Part shown: one piece after another, positions 8,002 to 16,989 of the stretch | Numbering within the stretch: position 1 is the first letter of the stretch | How the letters are laid out: each line of letters opens with the position of its first letter | Source: TMED27 sp963922705 | GTDB lineage: Bacteria > Pseudomonadota > Alphaproteobacteria > Micavibrionales > Micavibrionaceae | Direction: 5' to 3' | Assembly (NCBI GenBank): GCA_963922705.1 | Contig: CAWUJS010000030.1 | Coordinates: forward strand, 1 to 21,513 | Length of the DNA: 21,513 nucleotides | Notes under the pieces: model-generated | Databases searched by the model: none | What the model was told of the DNA's origin: nothing | The model's input: only the letters and a program-made list of their open reading frames with translations | Made by a program: the position numbers and the translations under genes

Positions 8002-9339
8002 ATGAATAAAACTATTCTGATTGTTGATGACGAAGCCGATATCCGCAATCTCGTAAAAGAGATTTTGCAGGATGAAGGCTATAAGGTTCTGACGGCGGCT
8101 AATTCCAAAGAAGTGTATGACATTTTGGAAAAAGACAAGCCGGATATGACGATTCTCGATATCTGGCTTCAGGATAGTCGTCATGACGGGTTGCAAATTC
8201 TGGAGACGATTAAGTCTGGCGCACACGCATCCATACCTGTCATTATGATTAGCGGCCATGGTAATATTGAAACGGCTGTGAAGGCCATTAAGCAAGGTGC
8301 TTATGATTTTATTGAAAAGCCGTTTAAGTCAGACAGGCTTTTATTGATGATACAGCGGGGGCTGGAAAATGCGCTTTTGCGTCAGGAAAATGAAGCATTA
8401 AAGGCGCGTTCATCAAACGAAGTTGATATTATCGGAACATCCTATCATGCCAAGAATCTCAAAGAGCGAGTCAAAACGCTTGCCAAGAGTAACTCTAGAT
8501 TAATGATAGAAGGGCCGCTTGGCTCAGGTAAAACGACAATTGCTAAGTTAATTCATGCCGCCTCATCATCGTCTGGCTATCCGCTGATCGTATTTTCTTG
8601 TACCGCAGATTTGCAACGGCAAGGTAGCATAGAGCAGGCTTTGGAGCAGGCGGAAAACGGATATCTTGTTTTTCAGGACATTGATGCGATGAGCATGGAT
8701 GACCAAAAGCGCCTTTTATCCATTTTAAGCAATGAGCAAGTTCAGTCGCGTGTTATTGCAACCTCCAGACATCCTGAAACGCTGGATAATGATCTTTATA
8801 AGAGGATTAACATTGAGACGCTCATCGTTCCATCCCTTGAGCAAAGACGGCAGGATATAGCCGATATTCTCAATGTGTATGTTCATCAAATTGCGGCTGA
8901 ACTTGGCTTGCATGTGCCAACTATATCGCAGGATGTGATCCGGTTGTGTGAGAATTATAAATGGGATGGCAATTTGTATGAATTACAAGCTGCTATGATA
9001 TGGGCTTTAGTGCATAATGATGGGGCGGATGAAATTCAGCCAAAATCGCTTCCTCTCAGTATTTCCGGTATTTCCAGTTCGCTGGGCAATGATCAAAATA
9101 CAGATAAAATGGCACAATCATTTTTGGATTTGCCTTTACGAGAAGCCCGTGAAGCGTTTGAATATCAATATTTAACTGCGCAAGTGAAACGCTTTGAAGA
9201 TAATATATCCAAAACAGCTCTCTTTGTAGGCATGGAGCGTTCTGCTTTGCATCGGAAAATCAAAACCCTTGAGAAGAAAAATACCCAGGTCGATGTGACT
9301 GAAGACACACAAAAACAGACATCGTCTGCTATTGTTTAA
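8002..9339 (+). CDS. ntrX: Response regulator NtrX with a degenerate AAA+ domain
   Basis: The 445-residue product has an intact receiver domain (Asp10/Asp11, phospho-acceptor Asp53, Ser84, Lys106) and an intact C-terminal Fis-type helix-turn-helix with NISKTALFVGMERSALHRKI. The central domain keeps Walker A (GPLGSGKT, 171-178) and a candidate arginine finger in DLYKRIN (Arg268). Between Walker A and Walker B there are only about 42 residues, roughly 20 fewer than in NtrC-type activators. The GAFTGA loop that contacts sigma-54 is missing from this gap. Walker B reads YLVFQDID, so by alignment Asp-Glu has become Gln-Asp. It probably binds DNA as a phosphorylation-controlled regulator without sigma-54 activation. 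It is read from its own ATG 7 bases after ntrY, with AAGG just upstream. Confidence 0.93.
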   Translation: MNKTILIVDDEADIRNLVKEILQDEGYKVLTAANSKEVYDILEKDKPDMTILDIWLQDSRHDGLQILETIKSGAHASIPVIMISGHGNIETAVKAIKQGAYDFIEKPFKSDRLLLMIQRGLENALLRQENEALKARSSNEVDIIGTSYHAKNLKERVKTLAKSNSRLMIEGPLGSGKTTIAKLIHAASSSSGYPLIVFSCTADLQRQGSIEQALEQAENGYLVFQDIDAMSMDDQKRLLSILSNEQVQSRVIATSRHPETLDNDLYKRINIETLIVPSLEQRRQDIADILNVYVHQIAAELGLHVPTISQDVIRLCENYKWDGNLYELQAAMIWALVHNDGADEIQPKSLPLSISGISSSLGNDQNTDKMAQSFLDLPLREAREAFEYQYLTAQVKRFEDNISKTALFVGMERSALHRKIKTLEKKNTQVDVTEDTQKQTSSAIV

Positions 9340-9357
9340 AAAAAGGATTCATAATAA

Positions 9358-10734
9358 ATGCGTGTAATTATATGCGGTGCCGGACAGGTCGGCTATAATA
9401 TTGCTTCTTACCTGTCACGTGAAGAAAATGATGTTACAGTTGTGGATAATAACCCATCATTGATTGCACGTATCAACGATGAGCTGGACGTTAATGGTTT
9501 ACTAGGGCACGCCTCTAACCCCGAGACGCTTAATGCGGCAGGGGCAAAGGGCGCGGATATGATCATTGCCGTTACGCAAATTGATGAAGTCAATATGGTT
9601 GCCTGTCAAATTGGGCACTCTCTTTTTGGGATTCCTAAGAAAATTGCACGTATCCGCCAGCAAACATATCTCCAGCCGGAATGGGCAAATCTTTTTAGCC
9701 GCTCTCATATGCCGATTGATGTGATTATCTCGCCAGAGGTTATTATCGCTAATGACATATATCAGCGGCTTTCCGTACCCGGAACAACCTATGTCAAAAA
9801 TATGGTTGACGGTCGCATTAAGCTTGTTGGTGTTGTTTGTGAAGAAGATTGCCCGGTTATCAATACGCCTTTAAACCAGCTTACTAATCTTTTTCCTGAT
9901 TTGTCATTCAAAGTCCTGGGTGTTTGGAGAAACAACAAGCCTATGATCCCGGATGAGGGTGACTATTTACAAGTTCATGATGAGGTGTTTTTCCTTGTTG
10001 ATGCCGCGCATTTGAGCCGAACCATGGCTGCTTTTGGGCATGATGAAGCGCAAGCTAGAAAGATAGTTATAACCGGCGGTGGTAATATTGGTTTTGGCTT
10101 GGCAAAGCTGCTCCATGAGAAAAACAAAAATGCCCAGATTAAAATAATTGAACAAAAGGAAGATCGTGCGCGCTTTTTAAGTGAAAATCTAAAAGATGCT
10201 ATTGTATTTCATGGTAGTAGCTTAAGCCGTTCCATTTTGGATGAAGTGAATATCTATGATGTCGATACGCTTGTCGCCGTTACCAATGATGATGAAAGTA
10301 ATATTTTGGGATCACTTCTGGCTAAGCAATATGGATGTGGGCGTGTTATTACCCTGGTGAATAATGATGTTTACTCGCCTTTGGTTGGGCCGCTAGGCGT
10401 TGATGCCCTTGTTTCGCCGCGTTCCATGATTGTTGCAACCATCATGCAGCATGTCAGAAGAGGGCGCATAAAAAGCCTGCATAACTTAAGAGATGGCTTT
10501 GCAGAAGTAATTGAGGCAGAAGTTACTGAAACGTCATCAATTGTCAATGCTACGATTGAAGAACTAAATCTGCCGCATGAAGTGATTGTTGGGGCTGTCA
10601 TACATGAGGATAACGTTATTATCCCAAAAGATAATTATATGATCCGACCAGGCGACACTGTGATTGTTTTGGCATCAAGGGCGCAAGTCCAAAATGTTGA
10701 AAAAATGTTCTCTGTTCAGGTGGATATCTTTTAG
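9358..10734 (+). CDS. trkA: Trk potassium uptake regulatory subunit TrkA
   Basis: TrkA is the cytosolic nucleotide-binding gate of the TrkH/TrkG potassium channel. The 458-residue protein has two RCK units, each with an NAD-binding motif: GAGQVG at residues 7-12 and GGGNIG at 240-245. Each unit is followed by a TrkA-C domain; the last carries the DNYMIRPGDTVIVLA pattern. Length matches the two-repeat family form. AAAGGA about 10 bases before the ATG fits the start. It is 18 bases after ntrX, so it is part of the ntrY-ntrX-trkA transcript, a conserved alphaproteobacterial order. No trkH gene is in the window. Confidence 0.96.
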   Translation: MRVIICGAGQVGYNIASYLSREENDVTVVDNNPSLIARINDELDVNGLLGHASNPETLNAAGAKGADMIIAVTQIDEVNMVACQIGHSLFGIPKKIARIRQQTYLQPEWANLFSRSHMPIDVIISPEVIIANDIYQRLSVPGTTYVKNMVDGRIKLVGVVCEEDCPVINTPLNQLTNLFPDLSFKVLGVWRNNKPMIPDEGDYLQVHDEVFFLVDAAHLSRTMAAFGHDEAQARKIVITGGGNIGFGLAKLLHEKNKNAQIKIIEQKEDRARFLSENLKDAIVFHGSSLSRSILDEVNIYDVDTLVAVTNDDESNILGSLLAKQYGCGRVITLVNNDVYSPLVGPLGVDALVSPRSMIVATIMQHVRRGRIKSLHNLRDGFAEVIEAEVTETSSIVNATIEELNLPHEVIVGAVIHEDNVIIPKDNYMIRPGDTVIVLASRAQVQNVEKMFSVQVDIF

Positions 10735-10738
10735 CGTT

Positions 10739-11545
10739 ATGAAGCTCGGCATTTTTGATTCTGGACTAGGCGGCGCTCTAATTACGCGGGCTATTCGAGA
10801 TTATTTTCCTGATATGGATATGATTTATTTGGGTGATACAATGAATTTACCCTATGGTTCAAGATCAGAAAAAGCTATCTATCAGGCCACCAAAAATTGC
10901 ATTCACGCGCTTTTTGAAATGGATTGTCAGCTTATTATTGTCGCGTGCAATACGGCGAGTGCAAAAGCTCTGCGACGCTTGCAGCAAGAATATTTACCAG
11001 CGCATTTCCCGGATAGACGCATTTTAGGCGTTATTGTTCCAACCATTGAAGAAGCAATCGATAACGGCTACAAAAAACTTGCTGTTATAGGGACGGATTA
11101 CACAATCAAATCCCATATTTACAGGCATGAGCTGCAGAAAATAGATTCGGAGATTCATATTTTTGAGCAGTCCACGCCCCTACTTGTGCCCTTGATCGAA
11201 AATGACGGAGAGGCTTATCTGGATTTGGTTTTGCGAGATTATCTCGCATTTATAGATGAGCAGAATGTTCATGCGCTTCTTTTGGGGTGTACGCATTATG
11301 CCTTGCTAAAGGACCGTATTCGTGAGCAGTATGATTTTAAAGTTATGTCTCAAGACGAAATCATCCCTAAAAAATTAAATCAATACTTTCAAAACCACCC
11401 GGAAATTATTGAAAAAATTGGCGATGCTGGCGATACATTGTTTTGTCTCACGGATTTAACGAGCGCCTATGCGGATAATATATCCGGACTGTTTGGGCAG
11501 ACTATTGACATCACATTAAAGGAGGAAATTCATGCATACACTTGA
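10739..11545 (+). CDS. murI: Glutamate racemase
   Basis: MurI makes D-glutamate for peptidoglycan. The ATG at 10739 gives KLGIFDSGLGG at the N-terminus, which is where the family begins; an upstream in-frame start at 10664 lies inside trkA and adds unrelated residues. The 268-residue protein has the two catalytic cysteines, Cys70 in VACNTASA and Cys184 in LLGCTHYAL, and Asp7-Ser8 of the substrate site. It begins 4 bases after the trkA stop and overlaps the next gene by 14 bases, so it belongs to the same transcript. Confidence 0.94.
   Translation: MKLGIFDSGLGGALITRAIRDYFPDMDMIYLGDTMNLPYGSRSEKAIYQATKNCIHALFEMDCQLIIVACNTASAKALRRLQQEYLPAHFPDRRILGVIVPTIEEAIDNGYKKLAVIGTDYTIKSHIYRHELQKIDSEIHIFEQSTPLLVPLIENDGEAYLDLVLRDYLAFIDEQNVHALLLGCTHYALLKDRIREQYDFKVMSQDEIIPKKLNQYFQNHPEIIEKIGDAGDTLFCLTDLTSAYADNISGLFGQTIDITLKEEIHAYT
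11519..11525 (+). promoter_or_regulatory. Strong Shine-Dalgarno for the HAD gene inside murI
   Basis: AAGGAGG lies 6 bases before the ATG at 11532, within the last codons of murI. It is the best ribosome-binding site in the window and fixes the start of the HAD phosphatase, allowing independent initiation despite the 14-base overlap. Confidence 0.8.
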
Positions 11546-12194
11546 TGGCATAAAGGCTATTTTCTGGGATTGGGATGGAACTTTGGTCGATAGCTTCTCT
11601 TTTCTGCATGCGGCGCATAATCATGTGCGTCAAAGTTTTGGTTTTGATGTGTTTTCAGTAGAAGTTTTTGAACGCTATTTTGGTCGCCCGCGCGAAGAGC
11701 TTTACAATGAGATTTACGGCTCTGACAATATTGAGGTTGCTAAAGAGCGTTTTGAATCTTTCGTGATCGCCAATCATCATGAAATTAAGCCAATGCCGGG
11801 AGCAGAGCGATTGCTGGAGGCTTGCGAGGCTCTAAAACTTCCAATGGGTGTCGTTACGAATAAAAAGGGGGCTCTTGTTAGAAAAGAGATCGTGCATCAT
11901 GGCTGGGATCACCATTTCTGTGTTACCGTCGGGGCAGGGGAAGCAGAAGCCGATAAGCCTTCGCCCGCGCCGCTTTTATTGGCATTAGAGCAAGCTAAGC
12001 TTAATATTCAGCCGCATGAAGTATTATTTGTCGGTGATACAGAAAATGATGTTCTCTGCGCCCATCATGCGGGTGCTAAAATTGCATTTATTGAAGAAAA
12101 CCTGGAAAAGCATGAAATTGCAAAAAAATATAATGCTTTTCTATTATTTCAAAATTGTGATCAATTTACTGATTTTCTATTGCATCAGCAGTAA
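11532..12194 (+). CDS. HAD-family phosphatase, phosphoglycolate phosphatase-like
   Basis: A 220-residue HAD hydrolase of subfamily IA. Motif I is FWDWDGTLVD with nucleophile Asp13 and acid/base Asp15; motif II is VVTN (107-110); motif III includes Lys142 in ADKPSPAP; motif IV is VGDTENDV with Asp169 and Asp173. A helical cap lies at about residues 20-85, as in Gph and similar small-phosphate phosphatases. The fit to phosphoglycolate phosphatase is reasonable, but HAD enzymes cannot be assigned substrates from motifs alone. Translated from a strong Shine-Dalgarno inside murI. Confidence 0.85.
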   Translation: MHTLDGIKAIFWDWDGTLVDSFSFLHAAHNHVRQSFGFDVFSVEVFERYFGRPREELYNEIYGSDNIEVAKERFESFVIANHHEIKPMPGAERLLEACEALKLPMGVVTNKKGALVRKEIVHHGWDHHFCVTVGAGEAEADKPSPAPLLLALEQAKLNIQPHEVLFVGDTENDVLCAHHAGAKIAFIEENLEKHEIAKKYNAFLLFQNCDQFTDFLLHQQ

Positions 12195-12264
12195 AAAACA
12201 TTAAAAACGAAGCTTTGGGGGCAATAAGGGCTCATAATAATAACATTCAAAGAAGGCAAAAATA

Positions 12265-12504
12265 ATGGGTGAAAAATTTCAGAGCGTGCAGGACGTGTTT
12301 CTTAATAAAATCCGCAAAGAAAAGATGTCCGTGACTGTGTTTTTGGTCAATGGTGTGAAGCTTCAGGGAGTTGTAACATGGTTTGACAATTTTTCCCTGC
12401 TGCTCAAGCGTGAAAATAATGTTCAGCTTGTCTACAAGCATGCTATATCAACAATTATGCCCGGTGGTCCGCTTAATCTTAATGAAGAAGATAACGCCTC
12501 ATAG
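12265..12504 (+). CDS. hfq: RNA chaperone Hfq
   Basis: Hfq is a hexameric Sm-like chaperone that pairs small RNAs with mRNAs. The 79-residue protein has the full Sm1 region (SVTVFLVNGVKLQGVVTWFD) and the Sm2 signature YKHAIST, with a short acidic C-terminal tail as usual in alphaproteobacteria. GAAGG lies about 9 bases before the ATG. A 70-base gap separates it from the HAD gene, room for its own promoter, though no convincing one was identified. hflX follows after 36 bases, the common hfq-hflX pairing. Confidence 0.97.
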   Translation: MGEKFQSVQDVFLNKIRKEKMSVTVFLVNGVKLQGVVTWFDNFSLLLKRENNVQLVYKHAISTIMPGGPLNLNEEDNAS

Positions 12505-12540
12505 GATAAAAGATCTGAAAGCTAGGTTATATCCACTCGC

Positions 12541-13857
12541 ATGGTAAAAACGAAATTTGAATCTGACAAGATTGACACAGGGCCTGAAACCGCTCTTATT
12601 ATCCATCCCGAGTTAAAAAATCGTCAGTCTCTATCAAGAAGCACAGAATCTATGCTGGATGAAATATCTGGCTTGGCAAATGCTATTGCGCTTGATGTGT
12701 TGCAATGTGAAGTGCTTCCTGTATCACGCATACAGGCTGGCTATTATTTCGGATCAGGGCAAAGAGAGAATATTTCTACTATCCTTCATTTGCTTAAACC
12801 GCATGTTATTATTGTAAACTGTTCGCTTTCCCCGGTTCAGCAACGTAATCTTGAAAAAGCATGGGAATGTAAGGTTATTGACCGTACAGGCCTCATTTTA
12901 GAAATTTTTGGTGCCAGAGCACAGACAAAAGAAGGACGTTTGCAAGTTGAGCTTGCTGCGCTTGATTACCAGAAATCCCGTTTGGTGCGTTCATGGACCC
13001 ACCTTGAGCGACAAAGGGGTGGTGCAGGATTTATGGGCGGGCCCGGTGAGCGGCAGATTGAAATTGACCGACGCCTGATTAATGACCGCATCACAAAGCT
13101 TAAAAAGGAGCTATCTGTTGTAAAGCGTACACGTGAATTAGGGCGTAAAAGTAGAGAACGAAAACCATACCCTGTCGTGGCTTTTGTAGGCTATACAAAT
13201 GCCGGGAAATCAACGCTTTTTAATGCTCTGACAAATGCGGATGTGTTTGCCAAAGACTTGCTATTTGCAACGCTTGACCCGACTTTGCGGCGCTTGGATT
13301 TACCAAGCGGGCAGGAAGTGATTTTATCGGATACTGTTGGTTTTATATCAGACTTGCCAACGCATTTGATAGCTGCTTTTCGTGCCACATTGGAGGAAAC
13401 GATTCATGCCGATGTGTTGCTGCATATTATTGATTGCGGGCGTGATGATTATGCGCATCAAAGGCAGGATGTTATTGCAATTTTGCAAGATTTAGGGATC
13501 GAATATGATGCTGATCCACGTGTCATTGAAGTTTATAATAAAGTGGATTTGCTTGATCCGGAAACACAAACAGAGTTTGAGCGTAAAGCACGCTTTAATG
13601 ATAATATCGTTCTTGTTTCTGCTGTAAAGAAAACCGGATTTGAGGCGCTTTTAGAAACCGTGGATGCTCGTATAGGGGCAGGGCGCGTACAGGCACAATT
13701 TTCAATCGCATACAAAGATGGTAAGGCTCTTTCCTGGCTTCATGATCATGCGGAGATATTGGAACGTGATAACCAGGAGAACGGTGTACGTGTTTTAGTT
13801 TCTATCGAACCTGCTGATCTTTCTAAATTTACCAATCATTTTGGGTATGAACCATGA
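12541..13857 (+). CDS. hflX: GTPase HflX
   Basis: HflX is a ribosome-binding GTPase that splits stalled or heat-damaged ribosomes. The 438-residue protein has the N-terminal HflX domain with the glycine-rich segment GGAGFMGGPGERQIE, then the GTPase: G1 GYTNAGKS (217-224), G3 DTVGFISDLP and G4 NKVD. The ATG lacks an obvious Shine-Dalgarno, but no better in-frame start gives a family-like N-terminus. Its stop is 14 bases from the stop of the convergent mazG, with no terminator between them. Confidence 0.95.
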   Translation: MVKTKFESDKIDTGPETALIIHPELKNRQSLSRSTESMLDEISGLANAIALDVLQCEVLPVSRIQAGYYFGSGQRENISTILHLLKPHVIIVNCSLSPVQQRNLEKAWECKVIDRTGLILEIFGARAQTKEGRLQVELAALDYQKSRLVRSWTHLERQRGGAGFMGGPGERQIEIDRRLINDRITKLKKELSVVKRTRELGRKSRERKPYPVVAFVGYTNAGKSTLFNALTNADVFAKDLLFATLDPTLRRLDLPSGQEVILSDTVGFISDLPTHLIAAFRATLEETIHADVLLHIIDCGRDDYAHQRQDVIAILQDLGIEYDADPRVIEVYNKVDLLDPETQTEFERKARFNDNIVLVSAVKKTGFEALLETVDARIGAGRVQAQFSIAYKDGKALSWLHDHAEILERDNQENGVRVLVSIEPADLSKFTNHFGYEP

Positions 13858-13871
13858 TTTGAATTCTAAAT

Positions 13872-14660
13872 CTAAACCTTAAGCTTTTGCTTTTCCCAGC
13901 ACTTCAACATCTCTTCCAGTGTTAAATCATTTAACATTTTATTTTCTGCTTTTAGGTCGTTTTCCATCCCTTTAAAACGCTTCTCAAATTTAGCATTGCT
14001 TTGCCGTAAGGCTTCTTCAGCATTAAGGCCAAGCATACGAGCATAATTAACCATTACAAAAAGAATGTCACCAAATTCCTCTAATTTTTCATCCTGTGTG
14101 CGTGCTTTTCTAAGCTCTTGTAATTCCTCTTGTAACTTTTCAAGGACATCATCAGTATTTGGCCATTCAAACCCTGTTTTAGCTGCCTTTTTCTGTAGTT
14201 TTTGTGCTCTGAGTGCAGCAGGAAGAGCTTTTGGTACGTCATTTAAAGCACTTTTTGGTGTAGTTTTATCTTTTTCCAATGTTTTCTGCTGATCCCATAT
14301 GATGTTGACATCTTCAGGGCTGTACGCGTTTTCGTTTCCGAAAACATGTGGGTGCCGACTAATCATCTTATCGGTTATATCGTTGATGACATCGTAGATA
14401 TCAAATGCTTGCTGTTCAGAGGTCATTTGAGCATGGTAAATTGGCTGTAGAAGCAAATCTCCCAGCTCTTCACGCAGGTTATCCATGTCGTTATTATCAA
14501 TGGCTCCTGCAACTTCATACGCCTCTTCAATCGTATAAGGCACGATTGTTTGAAAAGTTTGTTCCAAATCCCACGGACAGCCATTATCTGGATCGCGTAA
14601 AGCTGCCATAACGGCAATGAGGCGATCAATTGGGTGGCTCTTAAGCTTTGCTTGCTTCAT
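13872..14660 (-). CDS. mazG: Nucleoside triphosphate pyrophosphohydrolase MazG
   Basis: MazG hydrolyses nucleoside triphosphates to monophosphates and pyrophosphate, clearing aberrant dNTPs. The 262-residue protein has two MazG repeats: the first with EEAYEV (45-50) and REELGDLLLQ (63-72), matching the EXXE/EXXD metal site, the second with ELQELRKA and EEFGDILFVMVNYARML. The CPWDLEQT block near residue 28 is typical of the full-length form. It is transcribed towards hflX and away from the lipoprotein gene, so its promoter must lie in the 14661-14801 gap. Confidence 0.95.
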   Translation of the reverse strand: MKQAKLKSHPIDRLIAVMAALRDPDNGCPWDLEQTFQTIVPYTIEEAYEVAGAIDNNDMDNLREELGDLLLQPIYHAQMTSEQQAFDIYDVINDITDKMISRHPHVFGNENAYSPEDVNIIWDQQKTLEKDKTTPKSALNDVPKALPAALRAQKLQKKAAKTGFEWPNTDDVLEKLQEELQELRKARTQDEKLEEFGDILFVMVNYARMLGLNAEEALRQSNAKFEKRFKGMENDLKAENKMLNDLTLEEMLKCWEKQKLKV

Positions 14661-14801
14661 ATGCTTTTATAATATGTTACTTTGCCACGAGGCAACCATT
14701 GTAATCTTATCGCCTAGCAATTCTAAATTTAAGTCGTATTATGGAGTATTTAGGGTGTCAATAAGCTTGGCGACACTACCTTTTTTATGTAGGGTGTTTA
14801 T

Positions 14802-15665
14802 ATGTCCCGTTTTTTATTATTCACTCTACTCACATCAATGCTTATGGCCTGTTCTGGTTCCGGGCATAACATTAAAAACCGCACGCAAACCGCGCAAGGG
14901 ATAGCACAGCATGCAAGCTTCAGTTCCTTTACCCGTAATGGCGGTATATTTGATATTCAGGGCTATAAGCGTATCACGCATGATATGCAATTTCCCACGC
15001 TCTATATTGAAGGTGACGGTCTGGCCTGGATCAATCGCCGGACACTTTCCCCCAACCCCACACCAATAAACCCGCTTGCTTTTAAACTCGCATCGCTTGA
15101 TCAATCACCAAGCGTGTTTTACCTTGCCCGCCCATGCCAATATGTCGATATTCAAACGCAGCCGCGTTGTAATAATGCTTATTGGAGCGATGCCCGTTTT
15201 GCATCTGAAGTGATTGAAAATTATCAGGTCATTCTTAATCAACTTAAAATGCAACATGATATTCAAGGCTTTCATCTCGTTGGGTTTTCTGGTGGTGGTG
15301 CAATTGCTGCCCTTATAGCCGCAGGGCGCAATGATATTGCATCTTTACGAACCATAGCCGGAAACCTGGATCATGTTGCCTTAAGCCGTGATAAGAATGT
15401 ATCGCTGTTGTCGCGCTCCTTAAACCCGATAGATATAGCGCCGCGTATTAACCATATTCCGCAAATTCATTTCTCCGGCGCAGAGGATAAAGTCATTCCG
15501 CCATGGGTTGCGCGCGCATTTGCCAATAAAGCCGGAAATCCAGCTTGCGTTCATGCAAAACGCATCGAAAATGCAAGCCATCTCGATGGATGGGAGAAGC
15601 TATGGCCGCGATTACAAACTATCCGTCCTAATTGCACTCTATCAAAATCTAATCCTGCACAATAA
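14802..15665 (+). CDS. Alpha/beta-hydrolase lipoprotein of unknown substrate
   Basis: The 287-residue protein begins with a short basic and hydrophobic signal and a lipobox LMAC, so Cys17 is the likely lipidation site. The residue after Cys is Ser, not Asp, which predicts outer-membrane sorting by the Lol system. The mature part is an alpha/beta-hydrolase: nucleophile elbow GFSGGG with Ser163, a likely acid Asp229 in SGAEDKVIP, and His260 in ASHLDGW. Four further cysteines (112, 123, 249, 278) could form disulfides in the periplasm. It is monocistronic or leads into lolCD across an 82-base gap. An esterase or lipase-like role is plausible; I do not recognise a named family. Confidence 0.8.
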   Translation: MSRFLLFTLLTSMLMACSGSGHNIKNRTQTAQGIAQHASFSSFTRNGGIFDIQGYKRITHDMQFPTLYIEGDGLAWINRRTLSPNPTPINPLAFKLASLDQSPSVFYLARPCQYVDIQTQPRCNNAYWSDARFASEVIENYQVILNQLKMQHDIQGFHLVGFSGGGAIAALIAAGRNDIASLRTIAGNLDHVALSRDKNVSLLSRSLNPIDIAPRINHIPQIHFSGAEDKVIPPWVARAFANKAGNPACVHAKRIENASHLDGWEKLWPRLQTIRPNCTLSKSNPAQ

Positions 15666-15679
15666 TCACGCAAAGCCTT

Positions 15680-15699
15680 TATATTTTGAAAAATATAAT
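15680..15699 (+). promoter_or_regulatory. AT-rich palindrome with a TATAAT before lolC
   Basis: TATATTTT (15680-15687) and AAAATATA (15690-15697) are perfect inverted arms, and a consensus TATAAT overlaps the right arm (15694-15699). CTTTATA/TATAAAG (15677-15683 and 15702-15708) form a wider inverted pair. No T tract follows. It could be the lolCD promoter or an operator; no good -35 is seen, so this is weak. Confidence 0.3.
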
Positions 15700-15747
15700 G
15701 CTATAAAGAGCGTCATAGTCGTTTTAGTTTAAAATCGGACACTCATC

Positions 15748-16989
15748 ATGATCTCATCTTTTGAAAGAATGGTAGCCTTTCGCTATTTACGCTCGAAAAA
15801 AGCGGAAGGGTTTGTGTCTGTCATTGCCGGGTTTTCCTTTACGGGGATTATGCTCGGCGTGGCGACTTTGATTATTGTCATGTCCGTGATGAATGGTTTT
15901 CGTCAGGAGTTATTTAGCCGTATCTTAGGGTTGAACGGGCATATGAATGTCTATTCTCTACAAGGGCCGCTTTATGATTACGATTTCTTAAAAAGCCGTG
16001 TTGAGCCTTTAAAGGGTATTGACCAGGTTGTGCCAATGATCGAGGCGCAGGCGCTGATTTCAAAAGCGGGCAATTCGACAGGTGTGATGGTGCGGGGGCT
16101 TGAATGGAAAGATTTCACCAATCGCCCCATTTTAAGAGACTCCCTTAAAGCTGGCGGTCTGGATAATTTCGTTGATAACAAGGTCGCCATCGGCAATGTT
16201 TTGGCTCAAAAATTACGCCTTGAAGTTGGGGATCGCTTTACGCTTTTAAGCCCCCAGGTCAAATCAACACCGTTTGGTTCAATGCCGCGTCAGAGGCAAT
16301 ATGAGGTCGGAATTATCTTTGATGTTGGCATGTATGAATATAATAGCGGTTTCGTCTTTATGCCGCTTGAGAGTGCACAGACATTTTTTAAACTTACAGG
16401 TGCCGTCACCGCGCTCGAAGTTTTCCTCAAAGATGCATCAAAACTGGATCAGGTGCGTCAGGCCGTGGCGGTCACGATAAAAGGACGCGCAGGGGTTTAT
16501 GACTGGCGCGATACAAATTCAAGCTTTTTCAATGCCTTGGAAGTCGAGCGTAATGTCATGTTCTTGATCCTAACCATGATTATTCTGGTTGCGGCGTTTA
16601 ATATTATCTCTTCCATGATTATGCTGGTCAAAGATAAAGGGCAGGATATCGCGATTTTACGGACAATGGGCGCAAGCCGATCCAGCATGATGAAAATTTT
16701 TATGCTGACCGGTGCCAGTATTGGCGTGCTAGGAACATTATTCGGCGCGGTTCTCGGCATTGCATTTGCGATGAATATCGAAGCAATCCGTCAATTTCTG
16801 GAAGGGTTAACCGGGACAGATTTGTTTGCGGATGAGATTTATTTCCTTTCCCAATTGCCAGCACAGATTGATTGGACAGAAGTGCTATCAGTGATTTTGA
16901 TGGCGTTTTTCTTATCTGTTTTGGCGACTTTATATCCCGCTTGGCGCGCTTCGCGCCTCGACCCGGTGGAGGCTTTAAGGTATGAGTAA
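15748..16989 (+). CDS. lolC: Lipoprotein-releasing ABC permease LolC/LolE family
   Basis: This inner-membrane subunit, with LolD, extracts mature lipoproteins from the inner membrane and hands them to LolA. The 413-residue protein has the family N-terminus (ERMVAFRYLRSKKAEGFVSVIAGFSF region), one membrane segment near residues 25-47, a large periplasmic domain, and three segments in the C-terminal half, ending YPAWRASRLDPVEALRYE, the FtsX-like closing motif. Only one permease gene is present before lolD, so the complex may be a homodimer of this subunit (LolF-like arrangement). Its last eight bases overlap the lolD start. Confidence 0.94.
   Translation: MISSFERMVAFRYLRSKKAEGFVSVIAGFSFTGIMLGVATLIIVMSVMNGFRQELFSRILGLNGHMNVYSLQGPLYDYDFLKSRVEPLKGIDQVVPMIEAQALISKAGNSTGVMVRGLEWKDFTNRPILRDSLKAGGLDNFVDNKVAIGNVLAQKLRLEVGDRFTLLSPQVKSTPFGSMPRQRQYEVGIIFDVGMYEYNSGFVFMPLESAQTFFKLTGAVTALEVFLKDASKLDQVRQAVAVTIKGRAGVYDWRDTNSSFFNALEVERNVMFLILTMIILVAAFNIISSMIMLVKDKGQDIAILRTMGASRSSMMKIFMLTGASIGVLGTLFGAVLGIAFAMNIEAIRQFLEGLTGTDLFADEIYFLSQLPAQIDWTEVLSVILMAFFLSVLATLYPAWRASRLDPVEALRYE

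Noticed and set aside
7876..8295. 139-codon minus-strand frame across the ntrY-ntrX junction
   Set aside because: Antisense shadow of two well-identified genes, with no domain features.
10664..10738. N-terminal extension of murI from 10664
   Set aside because: It lies within trkA in another frame and adds residues unlike MurI; the family start is the Met at 10739.
14754..14786. Hairpin GTGTC/GACAC with a following T run as a terminator or attenuator before the lipoprotein gene
   Set aside because: The stem is only 5-6 bp with a 12-nt loop and the T run is four bases away, too weak to call.
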